A DNA stretch of 64,000 nt from Idiomarina tyrosinivorans (lineage in GTDB: Bacteria; Pseudomonadota; Gammaproteobacteria; Enterobacterales; Alteromonadaceae), in the NCBI RefSeq assembly GCF_003987475.1, contig NZ_PIQH01000007.1:115015-179014 (forward strand), read 5' to 3'. A program made the position numbers and the translations under genes. This document shows, piece by piece, positions 1-11,304 of the stretch. The first letter of the stretch is position 1; the number at the start of each line of letters is the position of its first letter. The notes under the pieces were generated by a model. That model was not told the origin of the DNA, made no database searches, and saw nothing but the letters and a program-made list of their open reading frames with translations.

Positions 1-2042
1 TTCAGGCTCAAGCTTAATTGTTCAGTGAATTGGTAGCTTGCCATCAGGTTCAAACGGCCGTAGGCATCTTGGCGCACAATGATCGGCTCGCCAGCATTGT
101 CGTATTGCTCTGCCACTAAGCCCTCATTGCGGTAGATGCTCGCTTGCCATATGTAGGTGGCGCCGATTTTCAACTGCGGCAGATTACTCGGGCTGTAGGT
201 TAGTGAGGTACGGAAGAGTTGCTCTGGGGTATAACTCTCGACCGTTTCGTCACCGGAAATATCAAACGCCGTGGCGGCAACTACGCCATTTAACCCTGGT
301 GCAATTTCTCCCGACAGGTAAACCTCTATACCCTTGCTCTCAACTTCTTTGGCTGCTCGGTACACCGTTTCAGGCACGTTCGTCGACGGGTTTTGCGCAG
401 TGCCGTCGGCGACGGCTAAGTTCTCTTGTTTTACCTGAAAATAGGCGGCCGATAGCAACGCGTTGCCGTCGAATAATTCCGACTTTATGCCCACTTCGCT
501 ATTCTTACCGGTTAACGGTGGCAAACGTTCAAAGTCACGATTTCGCTCGCTTTGCGCCATAAAGGTTTCGGTGTAAGAGCCGTAAACCGTGGTGGAGTTA
601 CTTAACGCGTAGGTTAACCCAAAATATGGGATAAACTGGCTTTCATCGCGCGATTGGTCCACTCCATAGCCAATTCCGTCGGCGACGAACTGATTAAAGC
701 GTCCTCCGAGCAAAAGCTTGGCGTTTTTGGTTAGGCTCAAGCGAGTTTGTGCGTACACCGATTTTTGTGTGGTATCAATAACGCTGCCGTCTTCACCGTC
801 GGTAAATTCGGGCAATGGCGTGTTACCGTCCCACTCAGGCAATGCTGGCATGGCGGGGAAGCCGTTGCCGGTATGGTAATCATAGAGTGAGGTATCTACC
901 CAGTCTAAACGCGCATAGCTCGCCCCAACGACTACTTGGTGGGTCAGTCCCCAAGCATTGAAGTTACCGCTTAAATAGGTGTCGAAAGTATCCTTTTGTT
1001 CATCTAGGGTATAGTCGCTACCGTAACCGATAAGGCCAAGCCCGGTTTCGGGATCCAGCCCAGCTTGCGCGTCGGCTAAATAGGTGTAAAACAATACCGT
1101 GTCTTCGTCTTTGCGTTCACGGTTGTAGGCAAAGCGCAAACTCCAATCGTTGTTCAACGCGGTGACCACGTCTATGAAAGATCGGCTTTCGCTGACATTC
1201 CATTCCGACCAGTCGGCGGCGATGTTGGTTGAACGGTCAAAGTTGGTCGGTGTCCCGTCACCATAGTAAAGCGTCAGCGCGCCCCAGAGTGGACCATCGG
1301 TATTACTTCGATGTTCGCTGTGGCCGATAGTGATTAGGGTATCAGCGGTCGGTGCGTAGTCCAGCACGCCGTAAAATACTTGGCTATCGTTGCTGTAGCG
1401 GTCTAAATAGGAATCGCTGTTGTCGGTCACCGCGACAATACGGCCGCGGACATTGTTTGTCAGAGTACCGGAAACGTCGCCTTGCAGCCGCTTACCACTC
1501 CACGAACTCAACTGTGCGCTAAAATTGGCGTGAGTTTCGGTAGTCGGGCGTTTGCGCACTAAGTTTACCGTTGCTGAGGGGCTGCCGATTCCGGTCATAA
1601 TGCCGTTGGCGCCGTGGATGACTTCGATTTTTTCATACAGCGCGGTATCGATGCGCCCGTGTGAATTGCCGTTCGCCAAAGGCAAGCCAATCCCGTCTAT
1701 TTGAAAGTTATTCACTGCAAAGCCACGCGAGCTAAAGTAGGTGCGGTCGCTCTCGACTTGCTCAACATTAATCGTCGCCGAGGTTTCTAATGCGGTGTTC
1801 AGATCGTCCAGCGCAAAGTCTTTGATTTTTTGGCTGCTAATGCTGGATACCATTTGTGGGGTATCTTTCAAACTGATGTCTAACTTGCTGGCGCCTTGCT
1901 GGTTATTGGTTAAATAACCGCTTTGCTTCTCACCAGCGACTTCAATGCGTTCTATATCATCGGCCTGTTTTTCTTGTGCCAGCACAGTGCCTGTGTGGAT
2001 TGCAACGGCTACGGCTAATGCTACGCGAGATACGGTTTTCAC
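1..2042 (-). CDS. TonB-dependent siderophore receptor, partial (C-terminus off the window)
   Basis: Outer-membrane ferric-siderophore receptor of the FhuE/FpvA-like family, read on the minus strand from a GTG at 2040-2042 and still open at base 1, so about 680 residues are present and the last strands of the barrel are missing. A signal peptide of about 22 residues ends in VLA before QEKQAD, a TonB box-like DDIERIEVAG follows, then a plug domain (YFSSRGFAVNNFQIDGIG, GIMTGIGSPSATVNLVRKRP) and a long barrel rich in aromatic/Asp strands. There is no N-terminal STN signalling domain, so it is not a transducer-type receptor. The start has an upstream AGAGGA and lies 49 bases from a Fur-box palindrome, so iron repression is likely. 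The exact siderophore cannot be told. Confidence 0.9.
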   Translation of the reverse strand, partial: MKTVSRVALAVAVAIHTGTVLAQEKQADDIERIEVAGEKQSGYLTNNQQGASKLDISLKDTPQMVSSISSQKIKDFALDDLNTALETSATINVEQVESDRTYFSSRGFAVNNFQIDGIGLPLANGNSHGRIDTALYEKIEVIHGANGIMTGIGSPSATVNLVRKRPTTETHANFSAQLSSWSGKRLQGDVSGTLTNNVRGRIVAVTDNSDSYLDRYSNDSQVFYGVLDYAPTADTLITIGHSEHRSNTDGPLWGALTLYYGDGTPTNFDRSTNIAADWSEWNVSESRSFIDVVTALNNDWSLRFAYNRERKDEDTVLFYTYLADAQAGLDPETGLGLIGYGSDYTLDEQKDTFDTYLSGNFNAWGLTHQVVVGASYARLDWVDTSLYDYHTGNGFPAMPALPEWDGNTPLPEFTDGEDGSVIDTTQKSVYAQTRLSLTKNAKLLLGGRFNQFVADGIGYGVDQSRDESQFIPYFGLTYALSNSTTVYGSYTETFMAQSERNRDFERLPPLTGKNSEVGIKSELFDGNALLSAAYFQVKQENLAVADGTAQNPSTNVPETVYRAAKEVESKGIEVYLSGEIAPGLNGVVAATAFDISGDETVESYTPEQLFRTSLTYSPSNLPQLKIGATYIWQASIYRNEGLVAEQYDNAGEPIIVRQDAYGRLNLMASYQFTEQLSLSL

Positions 2043-2090
2043 GGCGTTGTCCTCTATCAACAATGGAAAGTCCGGCAAGCTTAATGTAAA

Positions 2091-2105
2091 TGCGAATGAT
2101 TCGCA
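2091..2105. promoter_or_regulatory. Fur box (upstream of TonB receptor)
   Basis: Perfect 7-1-7 palindrome TGCGAAT-G-ATTCGCA. It has the form of gammaproteobacterial Fur operators and sits 49 bases upstream of the GTG start of the minus-strand siderophore receptor. Fur binding is inferred from the motif and context. Confidence 0.75.
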
Positions 2106-2187
2106 ATACCTAATTTGAGTTGGTTATCTCCCCCAGTCAAAATGCACAGTTTTCATGCAAATTAGGTTGATTCTTATTTAGGTCTAG

Positions 2188-2204
2188 TTGATAATGGTTA
2201 TCAA
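2188..2204. promoter_or_regulatory. Fur box (upstream of feoAB)
   Basis: Palindrome TTGATAATGGTTATCAA, close to the classical GATAATGATAATC Fur consensus, ending 18 bases before the feoA ATG. Its position would overlap the feoAB promoter or the start of its transcript, as expected for iron repression. Confidence 0.8.
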
Positions 2205-2222
2205 TTAACTTGAGAGGTGGTT

Positions 2223-2453
2223 ATGACGCTTTGGGATCTACAGGCTAATCAAATTGCCCATGTTCAAAACTTTCACAACGCGTTGTCGACGACTGTTGCC
2301 AACCGTTTAGAAGAAATGGGATTTTGCCAAGGTCAGCCAATTGTGTGTTTGCGTCGCTCGCCCTTAAAAGGGCCGCTAGTGGTGCAATTGGGCGATTGCG
2401 TGTACTCGCTTGAGCAAACCATTGCTGAGCAGATCCATTTAACGGCAGCGTAG
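2223..2453 (+). CDS. feoA: Ferrous iron transport protein A
   Basis: Small cytoplasmic SH3-like protein (76 aa) that works with FeoB in Fe(II) uptake. The sequence has the family pattern of a short beta-rich domain with LEEMGFCQGQPI, as in FeoA (xxLxxMGfxxGxxv), followed by PLKGPLVVQLGDCVYSLEQTIAEQI. A GTG six bases upstream is in frame, but GAGAGG at 2212-2217 is better spaced for the ATG at 2223. feoB begins 52 bases downstream, so the two form an operon behind a Fur box. No feoC is seen. Confidence 0.9.
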   Translation: MTLWDLQANQIAHVQNFHNALSTTVANRLEEMGFCQGQPIVCLRRSPLKGPLVVQLGDCVYSLEQTIAEQIHLTAA

Positions 2454-2505
2454 GCCAAAAACCGCTTCCACCCTCTTGGCAAACCGTTTAGATAGTAGGG
2501 GCGTC

Positions 2506-4320
2506 ATGCAACGCATTATTCTTGTAGGTAAGCCAAACAGCGGCAAAAGCTTGCTGTTTAACCAACTCACTGGCTTACGCCAAAAAGTCGCCAACTTCCC
2601 GGGCGTTACGGTTGAATTAAAAAGTGGCCAGTTTGATGAGTTCGAACTCATCGACTTCCCTGGCACGTATTCCCTAAATAGTCTTTCGCGCGATGAACAA
2701 ATAGCCATCGAAAAACTGAATATTGCGGTTCACGACGAACACACTTCAATGGTGGTTTGTGTACTAGACGCAACCCGCTTAGAGCGCAGTTTGGTGTTCG
2801 GTTTGCAAGCGCAGCGTTTAGCGGAAGAAAACGGTAAGTCGGTAGTGTTTGTGTTGAACATGATCGACGAAGTGCAAAAGCACGGCTTTGAAATTGATGT
2901 AGACGGTTTGCAACAGGCCTTAGGGGCGCCGGTATTTGCGCTATCGGCGAAAAAGCTCATCGGTGTCGCAGAATTCAAAAAGGCATTGCCGGCGTTAGTT
3001 AAGCAAGGCAAAACCAGCCATCACGATATTCCTGAAGCACGAGAAAAAGTCATTGAACGTGCGCGTAACATCAGCAAACAATATGGCATCCAAGCCGATG
3101 TTGTGCTGAAAAGCCAGAATCGTATCGACCGCTTTTTACTCCACAATGTACTAGGTGGCGTTGCCTTCTTGGCGGTGATGTTCTTACTGTTCCAAAGTAT
3201 TTTTACTTGGGCGACGCCGTTAATGGATGGGGTGGAATGGTGTATCACCGAGTTCGCGCATTGGTTAACGGCGTTAATCGGCCCCGGAATGATTTCCGAC
3301 TTCTTGAACGATGCCGTGTTTGGCGGTGTTGGGGCATTTTTAGTGTTTGTGCCGCAGATTATGGTGCTGACCTTTATTATTGGCCTGCTGGAGGATAGCG
3401 GTTACCTCGCCCGCGCAGCGCTGATTTGTCATAAACCATTGAGTTATTTCGGTTTGTCCGGGCGCAGCTTTATCCCATACTTATCCGGCTTTGCCTGCGC
3501 TATTCCCGGCATTATGGCCGCGCGGACTATCGAATCGCCGCGTAAACGGTTGATTACCATGATGACCATTCCGTTGATGTCGTGCTCGGCGCGGTTACCG
3601 GTATATGCTTTGTTGGTTGCGGTACTGATACCAGAAGATGCAACGCTGTTCGGCATTTTTGATTTCCGTGGTGCGGCGTTCTTTGGCTTGTACCTGTTCG
3701 GTATTATCGTTGCGCTTATTGTGAGTTTACTGCTCAATCGTTTTACCCGTAACCAAAGCGACGAAATGGATATGCCATTTATTTTGGAGTTACCATCGTA
3801 TCGGGTTCCGCATTGGAAGCCGCTATTTCATCGGGTATTGAACAGTGGCAAATACTTCATTCGCCGCGCGGCACCGGTAATTTTCATTATCTCTTTGTGT
3901 TTGTGGGTGCTTGGTTACTTCCCCCAAGGCGCGGGTCTACAGGGCTCATTCTTAGGCCAAATTGGCCATATCATCGAACCGATTTTTGAACCCATGGGCT
4001 TAGACTGGCGCTATGGCGTGGCGATTATTATGTCGTTCTTGGCGCGGGAAGTTTTCGTTGGCGCGCTGGGTACATTGTTTGGGATGGCCGGTGCCGACGA
4101 CAATATCGCCGGCTTAGCGGCGAATATTCAAGCCGATGGTTTGACTCTGGGAGCCGGCCTGGGGCTGCTGCTGTTTTACGTGGTGGCATTGCAATGTGTT
4201 GCAACGGTAGCAACCCTTCGCGCTGAAACCGGTAAAGGCTCTATTGCTTGGGGGTTAATGGCGGCCTATGGCGTACTGGCTTACATTATTGCGGTGGTCA
4301 CCTTCCAACTGGTGAGTTAA
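2506..4320 (+). CDS. feoB: Ferrous iron transporter FeoB (short form)
   Basis: Inner-membrane Fe(II) permease with an N-terminal G domain. The P-loop GKPNSGKS is at residues 8-15, DFPG at 50-53, NMID at 118-121 and a SAKK G5-like motif near 150. The membrane domain follows from about residue 210, with the typical GFACAIPGIMAARTIESP and PLMSCSARLPVY segments. The chosen ATG at 2506 has GTAGGGG upstream; a TTG at 2476 is possible but less likely. At 604 aa it is clearly shorter than the E. coli protein (about 770 aa), with a shorter G-domain linker and tail but all core motifs. A rho-independent terminator follows. Confidence 0.95.
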   Translation: MQRIILVGKPNSGKSLLFNQLTGLRQKVANFPGVTVELKSGQFDEFELIDFPGTYSLNSLSRDEQIAIEKLNIAVHDEHTSMVVCVLDATRLERSLVFGLQAQRLAEENGKSVVFVLNMIDEVQKHGFEIDVDGLQQALGAPVFALSAKKLIGVAEFKKALPALVKQGKTSHHDIPEAREKVIERARNISKQYGIQADVVLKSQNRIDRFLLHNVLGGVAFLAVMFLLFQSIFTWATPLMDGVEWCITEFAHWLTALIGPGMISDFLNDAVFGGVGAFLVFVPQIMVLTFIIGLLEDSGYLARAALICHKPLSYFGLSGRSFIPYLSGFACAIPGIMAARTIESPRKRLITMMTIPLMSCSARLPVYALLVAVLIPEDATLFGIFDFRGAAFFGLYLFGIIVALIVSLLLNRFTRNQSDEMDMPFILELPSYRVPHWKPLFHRVLNSGKYFIRRAAPVIFIISLCLWVLGYFPQGAGLQGSFLGQIGHIIEPIFEPMGLDWRYGVAIIMSFLAREVFVGALGTLFGMAGADDNIAGLAANIQADGLTLGAGLGLLLFYVVALQCVATVATLRAETGKGSIAWGLMAAYGVLAYIIAVVTFQLVS

Positions 4321-4353
4321 CCCAAACAACCTAGCCATTTCCCAAATATTTTC

Positions 4354-4386
4354 GGCCCCGTGGCGATATCGCTTCGGGGCCTTTTT
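4354..4386 (+). terminator. Rho-independent terminator after feoB
   Basis: Stem GGCCCCG (4354-4360) pairs with CGGGGCC (4375-4381) and is followed by TTTTT. It lies 33 bases after the feoB stop and separates feoAB from katG. Confidence 0.85.
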
Positions 4387-4537
4387 ATACAAGTATCGCG
4401 GACTTCACTGTTAACCCCGAAGTTTCCGATTATACCAATCGTCTTTTTAACATTCCATTTACATCTACTTTCGGCAAAATTCATCTACGCTCATTTCAGA
4501 TGTGCACAGACGTTTTCCCATTAACTGCAATTATTAA

Positions 4538-6778
<2,241 letters not shown>

Positions 6779-6796
6779 GTGATTCAGCAAAAACAC

Positions 6797-6826
6797 AAAA
6801 GCGGCACCTTGAGTGCCGCTTTTTTA
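6797..6826. terminator. Bidirectional terminator between katG and S41 peptidase
   Basis: Perfect 11-bp stem AAAAGCGGCAC (6797-6807) with GTGCCGCTTTT (6813-6823), a 5-nt loop and T-runs on both strands. It serves katG from the left and the convergent S41 peptidase from the right. Confidence 0.85.
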
Positions 6827-6844
6827 GTCCTACTGCCGTTTTGG

Positions 6845-7939
6845 TTACATGGAGATGGTCTCTTCCAGCCATTTTTTGGCGACATCCACACCATCGTTTT
6901 TATCTAACGGCACATATACATCTGGAACAACGCCAATGCCATCTACCGGTTGCGCAGGAATGCGTTTAGAGCGTGAGGTGGCATACATCAGTTGGTACTG
7001 GCCTGAAGGCAACAAATGTGGGCGCAAGTTGGAATAGTCCAAACTGCCATGGGTGCGTTCCCCCATCAATTTCACATTAAAACTTTGCCGTGCCGCTAAA
7101 AGGAATTGCTCGCATGAACTGCCGCAACCGCTGTCGACCAGTATAACCACCCGTTGTGGGCGTTGAATAGGCGCTTTCTCAGGCTCGTTAAAATCCGTTG
7201 GTTTGGCGTTTGGATCGTTCGAAACAAAGCTGTTCAGAGGCGCTGCTCGCATGGTTTTAACCACCGGTTCAAGCATTTTCGGGCACGCTTCGTCGTTTGG
7301 CATAAACACATCACAAATGCGTTGCTGGGCTTTGATATTTTCTTCTGTTACCCACCATTCCACACCGACACTTTGGTAGGAGTTGACCATAAAGTAGGGC
7401 AGTAACACTGCGTAGGTCGAGTCGCTGCCGCCGCCGTTGCCCCGCACGTCGATAATCCAGAACGGGTGGCTTGCTAAGCTTTGTTGCTGTGCTGTAAGCA
7501 ACGATTTCAAGGCTTCGGTATGGCGCGGGTCAAAGCTTGGTAGGCGCAATTGCAACGTTTGTTCAGACAACACATTAATGCTCGGTTCATCGGCTTTCTT
7601 CGCGTCTGGTACAGATACCTCGCCGCGATCTTCTTCGTTGATGTACCAAACGCGCAAATGGCCTTTGCGGTAGGCTTTCAGATATTGGCTGAGCACTGGC
7701 TCGCAATCTTTCATCGATTCGACATTGGCCGCTTCCAGTTGTGCTTTGTCGAGTGCCTTATCGAAGTGCTCTTGGCCATAATAGGCAATATGGTCTTTAG
7801 CACCGGCATCATTGGCTTTTAAAAAGCTGGGTAATGCGGCCAAATCATTCAAACACTGGTCGGCAGGGTCTTGTGCCGAACTGCAAAAAGGTAATGCGGT
7901 GAGCAGTAAAGCAGAGCTCAATAACAAGGGTTTAAACAT
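6845..7939 (-). CDS. S41 family (C-terminal processing-like) peptidase, exported
   Basis: 364 aa with an N-terminal signal sequence (LLLSSALLLTALPFCSSAQ), so it acts in the periplasm or cell envelope. The S41 tail-specific protease core is recognised from IIDVRGNGGGS (about 162-172) and VVILVDSGCGSSCEQF (about 264-279), where Ser274/275 is the likely nucleophile, followed by GERTHGSLDYSN. No PDZ domain is evident, so it is closer to the short S41 family than to Prc/CtpA. Several cysteines (C29, C79, C209, C219, C272, C276) suggest disulfides. Substrate unknown. It is convergent with katG. Confidence 0.8.
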   Translation of the reverse strand: MFKPLLLSSALLLTALPFCSSAQDPADQCLNDLAALPSFLKANDAGAKDHIAYYGQEHFDKALDKAQLEAANVESMKDCEPVLSQYLKAYRKGHLRVWYINEEDRGEVSVPDAKKADEPSINVLSEQTLQLRLPSFDPRHTEALKSLLTAQQQSLASHPFWIIDVRGNGGGSDSTYAVLLPYFMVNSYQSVGVEWWVTEENIKAQQRICDVFMPNDEACPKMLEPVVKTMRAAPLNSFVSNDPNAKPTDFNEPEKAPIQRPQRVVILVDSGCGSSCEQFLLAARQSFNVKLMGERTHGSLDYSNLRPHLLPSGQYQLMYATSRSKRIPAQPVDGIGVVPDVYVPLDKNDGVDVAKKWLEETISM

Positions 7940-8018
7940 GATTTAACTCCAACTCACATGAGCGCATTATCATACCTCCGCTCAACTGCAAATGCCGCTT
8001 CCTATTTGTAACGGAATT

Positions 8019-8900
8019 TTAAGCCAGTGCAGCCACGAGGTAATCAATAACCGCTCGTACTTTTGGCGCGAGCTGTTTACGTGAGGGGAATACCGCGTAA
8101 ATACCCAACTGCAGCGCTTTGTATTGCGGCAGCACTCGCAATAGCTGACCGCTAGCAAGTTCGTTAGCGAGCAAGAAGTCGGGTTGTAGAATCAGTCCTT
8201 GGTGAGCTAATGCCATGGCTTTGCAACTCTCGCCGTTATTGCTAACAAACCATGGTTGGATGGCAACAGACTCGGTGCCGTTCGGCCCTTGGAAGCGCCA
8301 ATGTAATCCGTCCGACCAATAACTGTAGTGAGCAATCGGGTAATCTTTTAAGTCGCTTAACTGTTGTGGCGTACCAAATTGCTGGAGATACTTGGGTGAC
8401 GCTGCCATAACAATCTCGGTGCTCGCCAGCTTGCGCGTTATCAGTGTCGATTGCGGTAATTGTGAAATCCTGATGGCCAAGTCAAAACCCTCTTCAACAA
8501 CATCAGTAATGCGGTCCGATAGCGTAACTTCTAACTTTAACTGCGGATATTGACGGTGGAATTCAGGCCACAGGTGCGCCAGATGATTTACTCCATAGGT
8601 GATCGGCGCATTAATGCGCAAAGTCCCCTGCACGTGCTCGGTTTTTTCTTGCAACATATCTTCAGCAGCGAATACGCCGTCTACTAATTGCCTTGCTCGT
8701 TCATAGAACAAGGTGCCTTCTTCAGTCAGCGTCATGCGTCGGGTCGTGCGCTGCAACAGGCGTACTTGTAAACGTTCTTCTAAACCCTGGAGATAGCGCG
8801 AAACTGCTGCTTTGGAAAGGTTTAGGTGCGCTGCTGCAGCAACAAAGCTACCTTTCTCTACAACGGCACAAAAGGTCTGCATTTCAGTAAAGCGATCCAT
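8019..8900 (-). CDS. LysR-family transcriptional regulator
   Basis: 293 aa with an N-terminal winged helix-turn-helix (MDRFTEMQTFCAVVEKGSFVAAA onward, AAVSRYLQGLEERL) and a C-terminal periplasmic-binding-protein-like effector domain. It belongs to the CrgA/DmlR-like branch (RTTRRMTLTEEG). It is divergent from doxX and the extradiol dioxygenase across a 124-base gap, which makes those genes its likely target, as LysR proteins usually control the neighbouring divergent operon. Effector unknown. Confidence 0.88.
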   Translation of the reverse strand: MDRFTEMQTFCAVVEKGSFVAAAAHLNLSKAAVSRYLQGLEERLQVRLLQRTTRRMTLTEEGTLFYERARQLVDGVFAAEDMLQEKTEHVQGTLRINAPITYGVNHLAHLWPEFHRQYPQLKLEVTLSDRITDVVEEGFDLAIRISQLPQSTLITRKLASTEIVMAASPKYLQQFGTPQQLSDLKDYPIAHYSYWSDGLHWRFQGPNGTESVAIQPWFVSNNGESCKAMALAHQGLILQPDFLLANELASGQLLRVLPQYKALQLGIYAVFPSRKQLAPKVRAVIDYLVAALA

Positions 8901-9024
8901 AACGAGTTCTTATAATTGTTTCAATCTATGCAACAGTGATTCTTATTTTAGGTTATTTATCTTATTTTTTATAGCTTCTAAACTGTTCAAGTCGTTTAAT
9001 CATTACAACTTTGAGGATAAGACA

Positions 9025-9468
9025 ATGATCAACACCATTAAACAATCGATGAAAACCGATGAGAGTTGGGCACCGCTAGTGCTCCGGATTGCAGCGGGTA
9101 TTATCTTTTTTGCTCATGGTTCACAAAAGTTATTTGGCGCTTTTGGCGGCTATGGCTTGGAAGGTACCGGACAGTGGATGGCTTCTGTAGGCTTAGAACC
9201 CGGTTACTTGATGGCGTTACTGGCAGGGCTCGCCGAGTTTTTAGGGGGTATCGCCATTTTCTTTGGTCTTTTAACCCGTCCAGCGGCATTAATGTTAAGC
9301 GTTACCATGGTTGTGGCTATTCTATCGGTTCATCTTGGTAATGGCTTATTTATGGCTAACAATGGTTATGAGTTTGGCCTGGCGTTGTTGGTGATTTCGC
9401 TATCGTTAGTTATCAGTGGTGGTGGACGCTGGTCGCTCGATCACAAGCTTAGCCAAGGCGTGCGCTAA
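9025..9468 (+). CDS. DoxX family membrane protein
   Basis: 147-aa inner-membrane protein with four predicted helices and the family's HGSQKLFGAFGGYG and ALLAGLAEFLGGIAIFFGLLTRPAAL segments. DoxX-like proteins are linked to quinone or thiol redox stress, but the activity here is not known. The ATG at 9025 follows GAGGATAAGACA; the open frame extends further upstream but without family similarity. Its TAA overlaps the ATG of the dioxygenase gene by one base, so the two are translationally coupled. Confidence 0.88.
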   Translation: MINTIKQSMKTDESWAPLVLRIAAGIIFFAHGSQKLFGAFGGYGLEGTGQWMASVGLEPGYLMALLAGLAEFLGGIAIFFGLLTRPAALMLSVTMVVAILSVHLGNGLFMANNGYEFGLALLVISLSLVISGGGRWSLDHKLSQGVR

Positions 9469-10247
9469 TGGCTCGCTTACCCAGTCTATTTGTTTCTCAT
9501 GGAGCGCCAACCTTTGCGTTGGCGCCCGGTCGGGCTGGTCAGGCGCTAGCGCAGTTAGGTCAGCAATTAGTTGGGGTCAAAGCCATTGTGGTGGTTTCCG
9601 CTCACTGGCAGTCTCAGCAATTAACCATTAATGCTAATCCGCAACCGGTAACGGTGCATGATTTTGGTGGTTTTCCACAGCCGCTGTACGAACTGGAATA
9701 TCCAGTACAAGGCCATCCTCAGCTCGCGCATGCGGTGAGTGAGTACTTACAAGTTCAGGGCTATCAGCCACGTTTAGATAGCCAACGAGGGCTAGACCAC
9801 GGTGTTTGGGTACCGTTATTACACTTGCGACCACAAGCCGACTGGCCGGTTGTACAATTGTCGTTGCCCTATCACGCCAGTCCACAATGGCTCTTCGACC
9901 TAGGTCAGGCGTTGAACACGTTTGCTGAACAAGGCGTATTAATTATCGGTTCGGGCAGCCTTACTCACAATCTTCAGGATGTGGTGTTTAATGCGCAACA
10001 GCCGGTAGCCTATGCTGAGCGATTTCAGCAATGGATTACTGAGCGGTTGCAACAACACGACCGCGCTGCAGTGATTCGGGCATTGAATGATGCGCCCGAT
10101 GCCGCGCGTGCGCATCCCACCACCGAACACTTTCTACCACTGTTGTTTGCTTTGGGCGCCGCAGCGCCAGATTATCATTTACAAACCATAAAAGGTGGTA
10201 TCGAGCATCGCGCGCTGGCAATGGACGGTTTTTGCTTTAACCAGTAA
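9468..10247 (+). CDS. ygiD: Extradiol ring-cleavage dioxygenase, DODA/YgiD type
   Basis: 259-aa class III (LigB-type) non-haem dioxygenase of the 4,5-DOPA dioxygenase group. Metal and active-site motifs are visible: LFVSHGAPT (near residue 7), VVVSAHWQS (about 42), GLDHGVWVPL (about 108), GSGSLTHNL (about 161) and PTTEHFLPLLFALG (about 217). It probably cleaves catecholic compounds. It is coupled to doxX by a one-base overlap and faces a LysR regulator, a layout that suggests detoxification of catechols or quinones. The symbol follows E. coli YgiD; the true substrate is not known. Confidence 0.88.
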   Translation: MARLPSLFVSHGAPTFALAPGRAGQALAQLGQQLVGVKAIVVVSAHWQSQQLTINANPQPVTVHDFGGFPQPLYELEYPVQGHPQLAHAVSEYLQVQGYQPRLDSQRGLDHGVWVPLLHLRPQADWPVVQLSLPYHASPQWLFDLGQALNTFAEQGVLIIGSGSLTHNLQDVVFNAQQPVAYAERFQQWITERLQQHDRAAVIRALNDAPDAARAHPTTEHFLPLLFALGAAAPDYHLQTIKGGIEHRALAMDGFCFNQ

Positions 10248-10280
10248 TATGAGGGCTTTGCTCAGTATTGGGAAAGCAGC

Positions 10281-10739
10281 ATGAGTTACCGATTAGCCCC
10301 GGCTACGCTAGATACCTTGCAACAGGCGCTGGAGTGGGCTAAAGACAGCCAGACCTTTAAATTTTGGTTTGGACCCAATATTGCGTTGGGTACTAGTGCC
10401 GACGCTATCTGGGAAAAAATTCAGGGCGATGAGCGGCCAAGTTACGCATTCTATGCTGGCGATGAGTTGGTCGGTTTCGGCCAGGCCTATCATAAAGTCG
10501 ATGACGCCATTCACATTGCTTGCTTGATCGTGAATGCGGAGTTTCGTGGCAAAGGTGTCGGTAAAGCGTTTGTTCAAGCGTTAATGGAGGTCGCCTTTGC
10601 CGAGCCGCAAGTGAATACCATTACTCTGAATGTTTACCCAGACAACACGCCGGCGCGAAAACTTTACGAACGTCTAGGTTACCAAGTGGCGGGCGAAGAC
10701 CGAGGGATGGTGGCAATGCGCTTGCCGCGCCCCGAATAG
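10281..10739 (+). CDS. GNAT family N-acetyltransferase
   Basis: 152 aa, a single GCN5-related acetyltransferase fold. The acetyl-CoA-binding segment is IVNAEFRGKGVGKAFVQALM (about 87-106), followed by NVYPDNTPARKLYERLGYQ typical of the RimI-like C-terminal half. It begins 33 bases after the dioxygenase stop and may be read through with it. Substrate unknown. Confidence 0.85.
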   Translation: MSYRLAPATLDTLQQALEWAKDSQTFKFWFGPNIALGTSADAIWEKIQGDERPSYAFYAGDELVGFGQAYHKVDDAIHIACLIVNAEFRGKGVGKAFVQALMEVAFAEPQVNTITLNVYPDNTPARKLYERLGYQVAGEDRGMVAMRLPRPE

Positions 10740-10742
10740 CGA

Positions 10743-11201
10743 TTATTCTGGCTGGCTTAACACCCACAATTGCGCGGGTTCACCACTCTGCCACGCCACG
10801 ACTGCGTGTTGTTGGTAGAGTTGTGCGAGTCCTAACAATTCGTCGGCTTTAATATCTAACACAAAAAATCCCTGTTCAGTTGGCCACTGCTGTTGCGGGT
10901 CGACTGCTGCCGCAGGCCAACATTGGGCATAGGCGGTTAGGGCTTGCTGCAGTTGCTGTTGGCGGCGTTCATTCTCGTCGTCACTCAGCGCTTGGCTAAG
11001 CGGGTTGACCGCCGTTATCACCGCGCCAAAGGCATGCCCAAACAGGCGTTCCAAGTCTGCGCAAGGTTTGCCCACCTGTAATTCAATGGTTTGCCCGGCA
11101 ATGCTGAGTTGGTAATAGGTTTGGCAATAGGCCTCAAGCAATTGGTCGCTGACTCTAGCCGTGTGCTTATTTAGCCAACGAATGTTAGATGATTGCGTCA
11201 T
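10743..11201 (-). CDS. DUF3293 domain-containing protein
   Basis: 152-aa cytoplasmic protein of unknown function. The family pattern is recognisable in AYCQTYYQLSIAGQTIELQVG, VITAVNPLSQALSDDENERR and the C-terminal GFFVLDIKADELLGLAQLYQQHAVVAW. I take the ATG at 11201; an in-frame TTG at 11213 sits too close to the AAGGAA site. It converges on the GNAT gene with a 3-base gap and is divergent from the monooxygenase gene. Confidence 0.75.
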   Translation of the reverse strand: MTQSSNIRWLNKHTARVSDQLLEAYCQTYYQLSIAGQTIELQVGKPCADLERLFGHAFGAVITAVNPLSQALSDDENERRQQQLQQALTAYAQCWPAAAVDPQQQWPTEQGFFVLDIKADELLGLAQLYQQHAVVAWQSGEPAQLWVLSQPE

Positions 11202-11304
11202 AATAGATAGCAATTTCCTTTATTAAAGGGCTCTACCCGTGCCAGTGCTTTTGATACACTATTGTATGTAAAAAGTATTTTTTGTCAGTAAATCGGAGTC
11301 CAGT

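Noticed and set aside
203..562. Plus-strand open frame of 119 codons
   Set aside because: It is antisense to the TonB receptor, which has clear family similarity in the other strand; the peptide is Arg/Pro-rich with no known match.
8901..9024. TTG-N12-CAA in the LysR-doxX gap as a LysR operator
   Set aside because: The dyad is short and its spacing is not the usual T-N11-A; position is suggestive but the motif is too weak to call.
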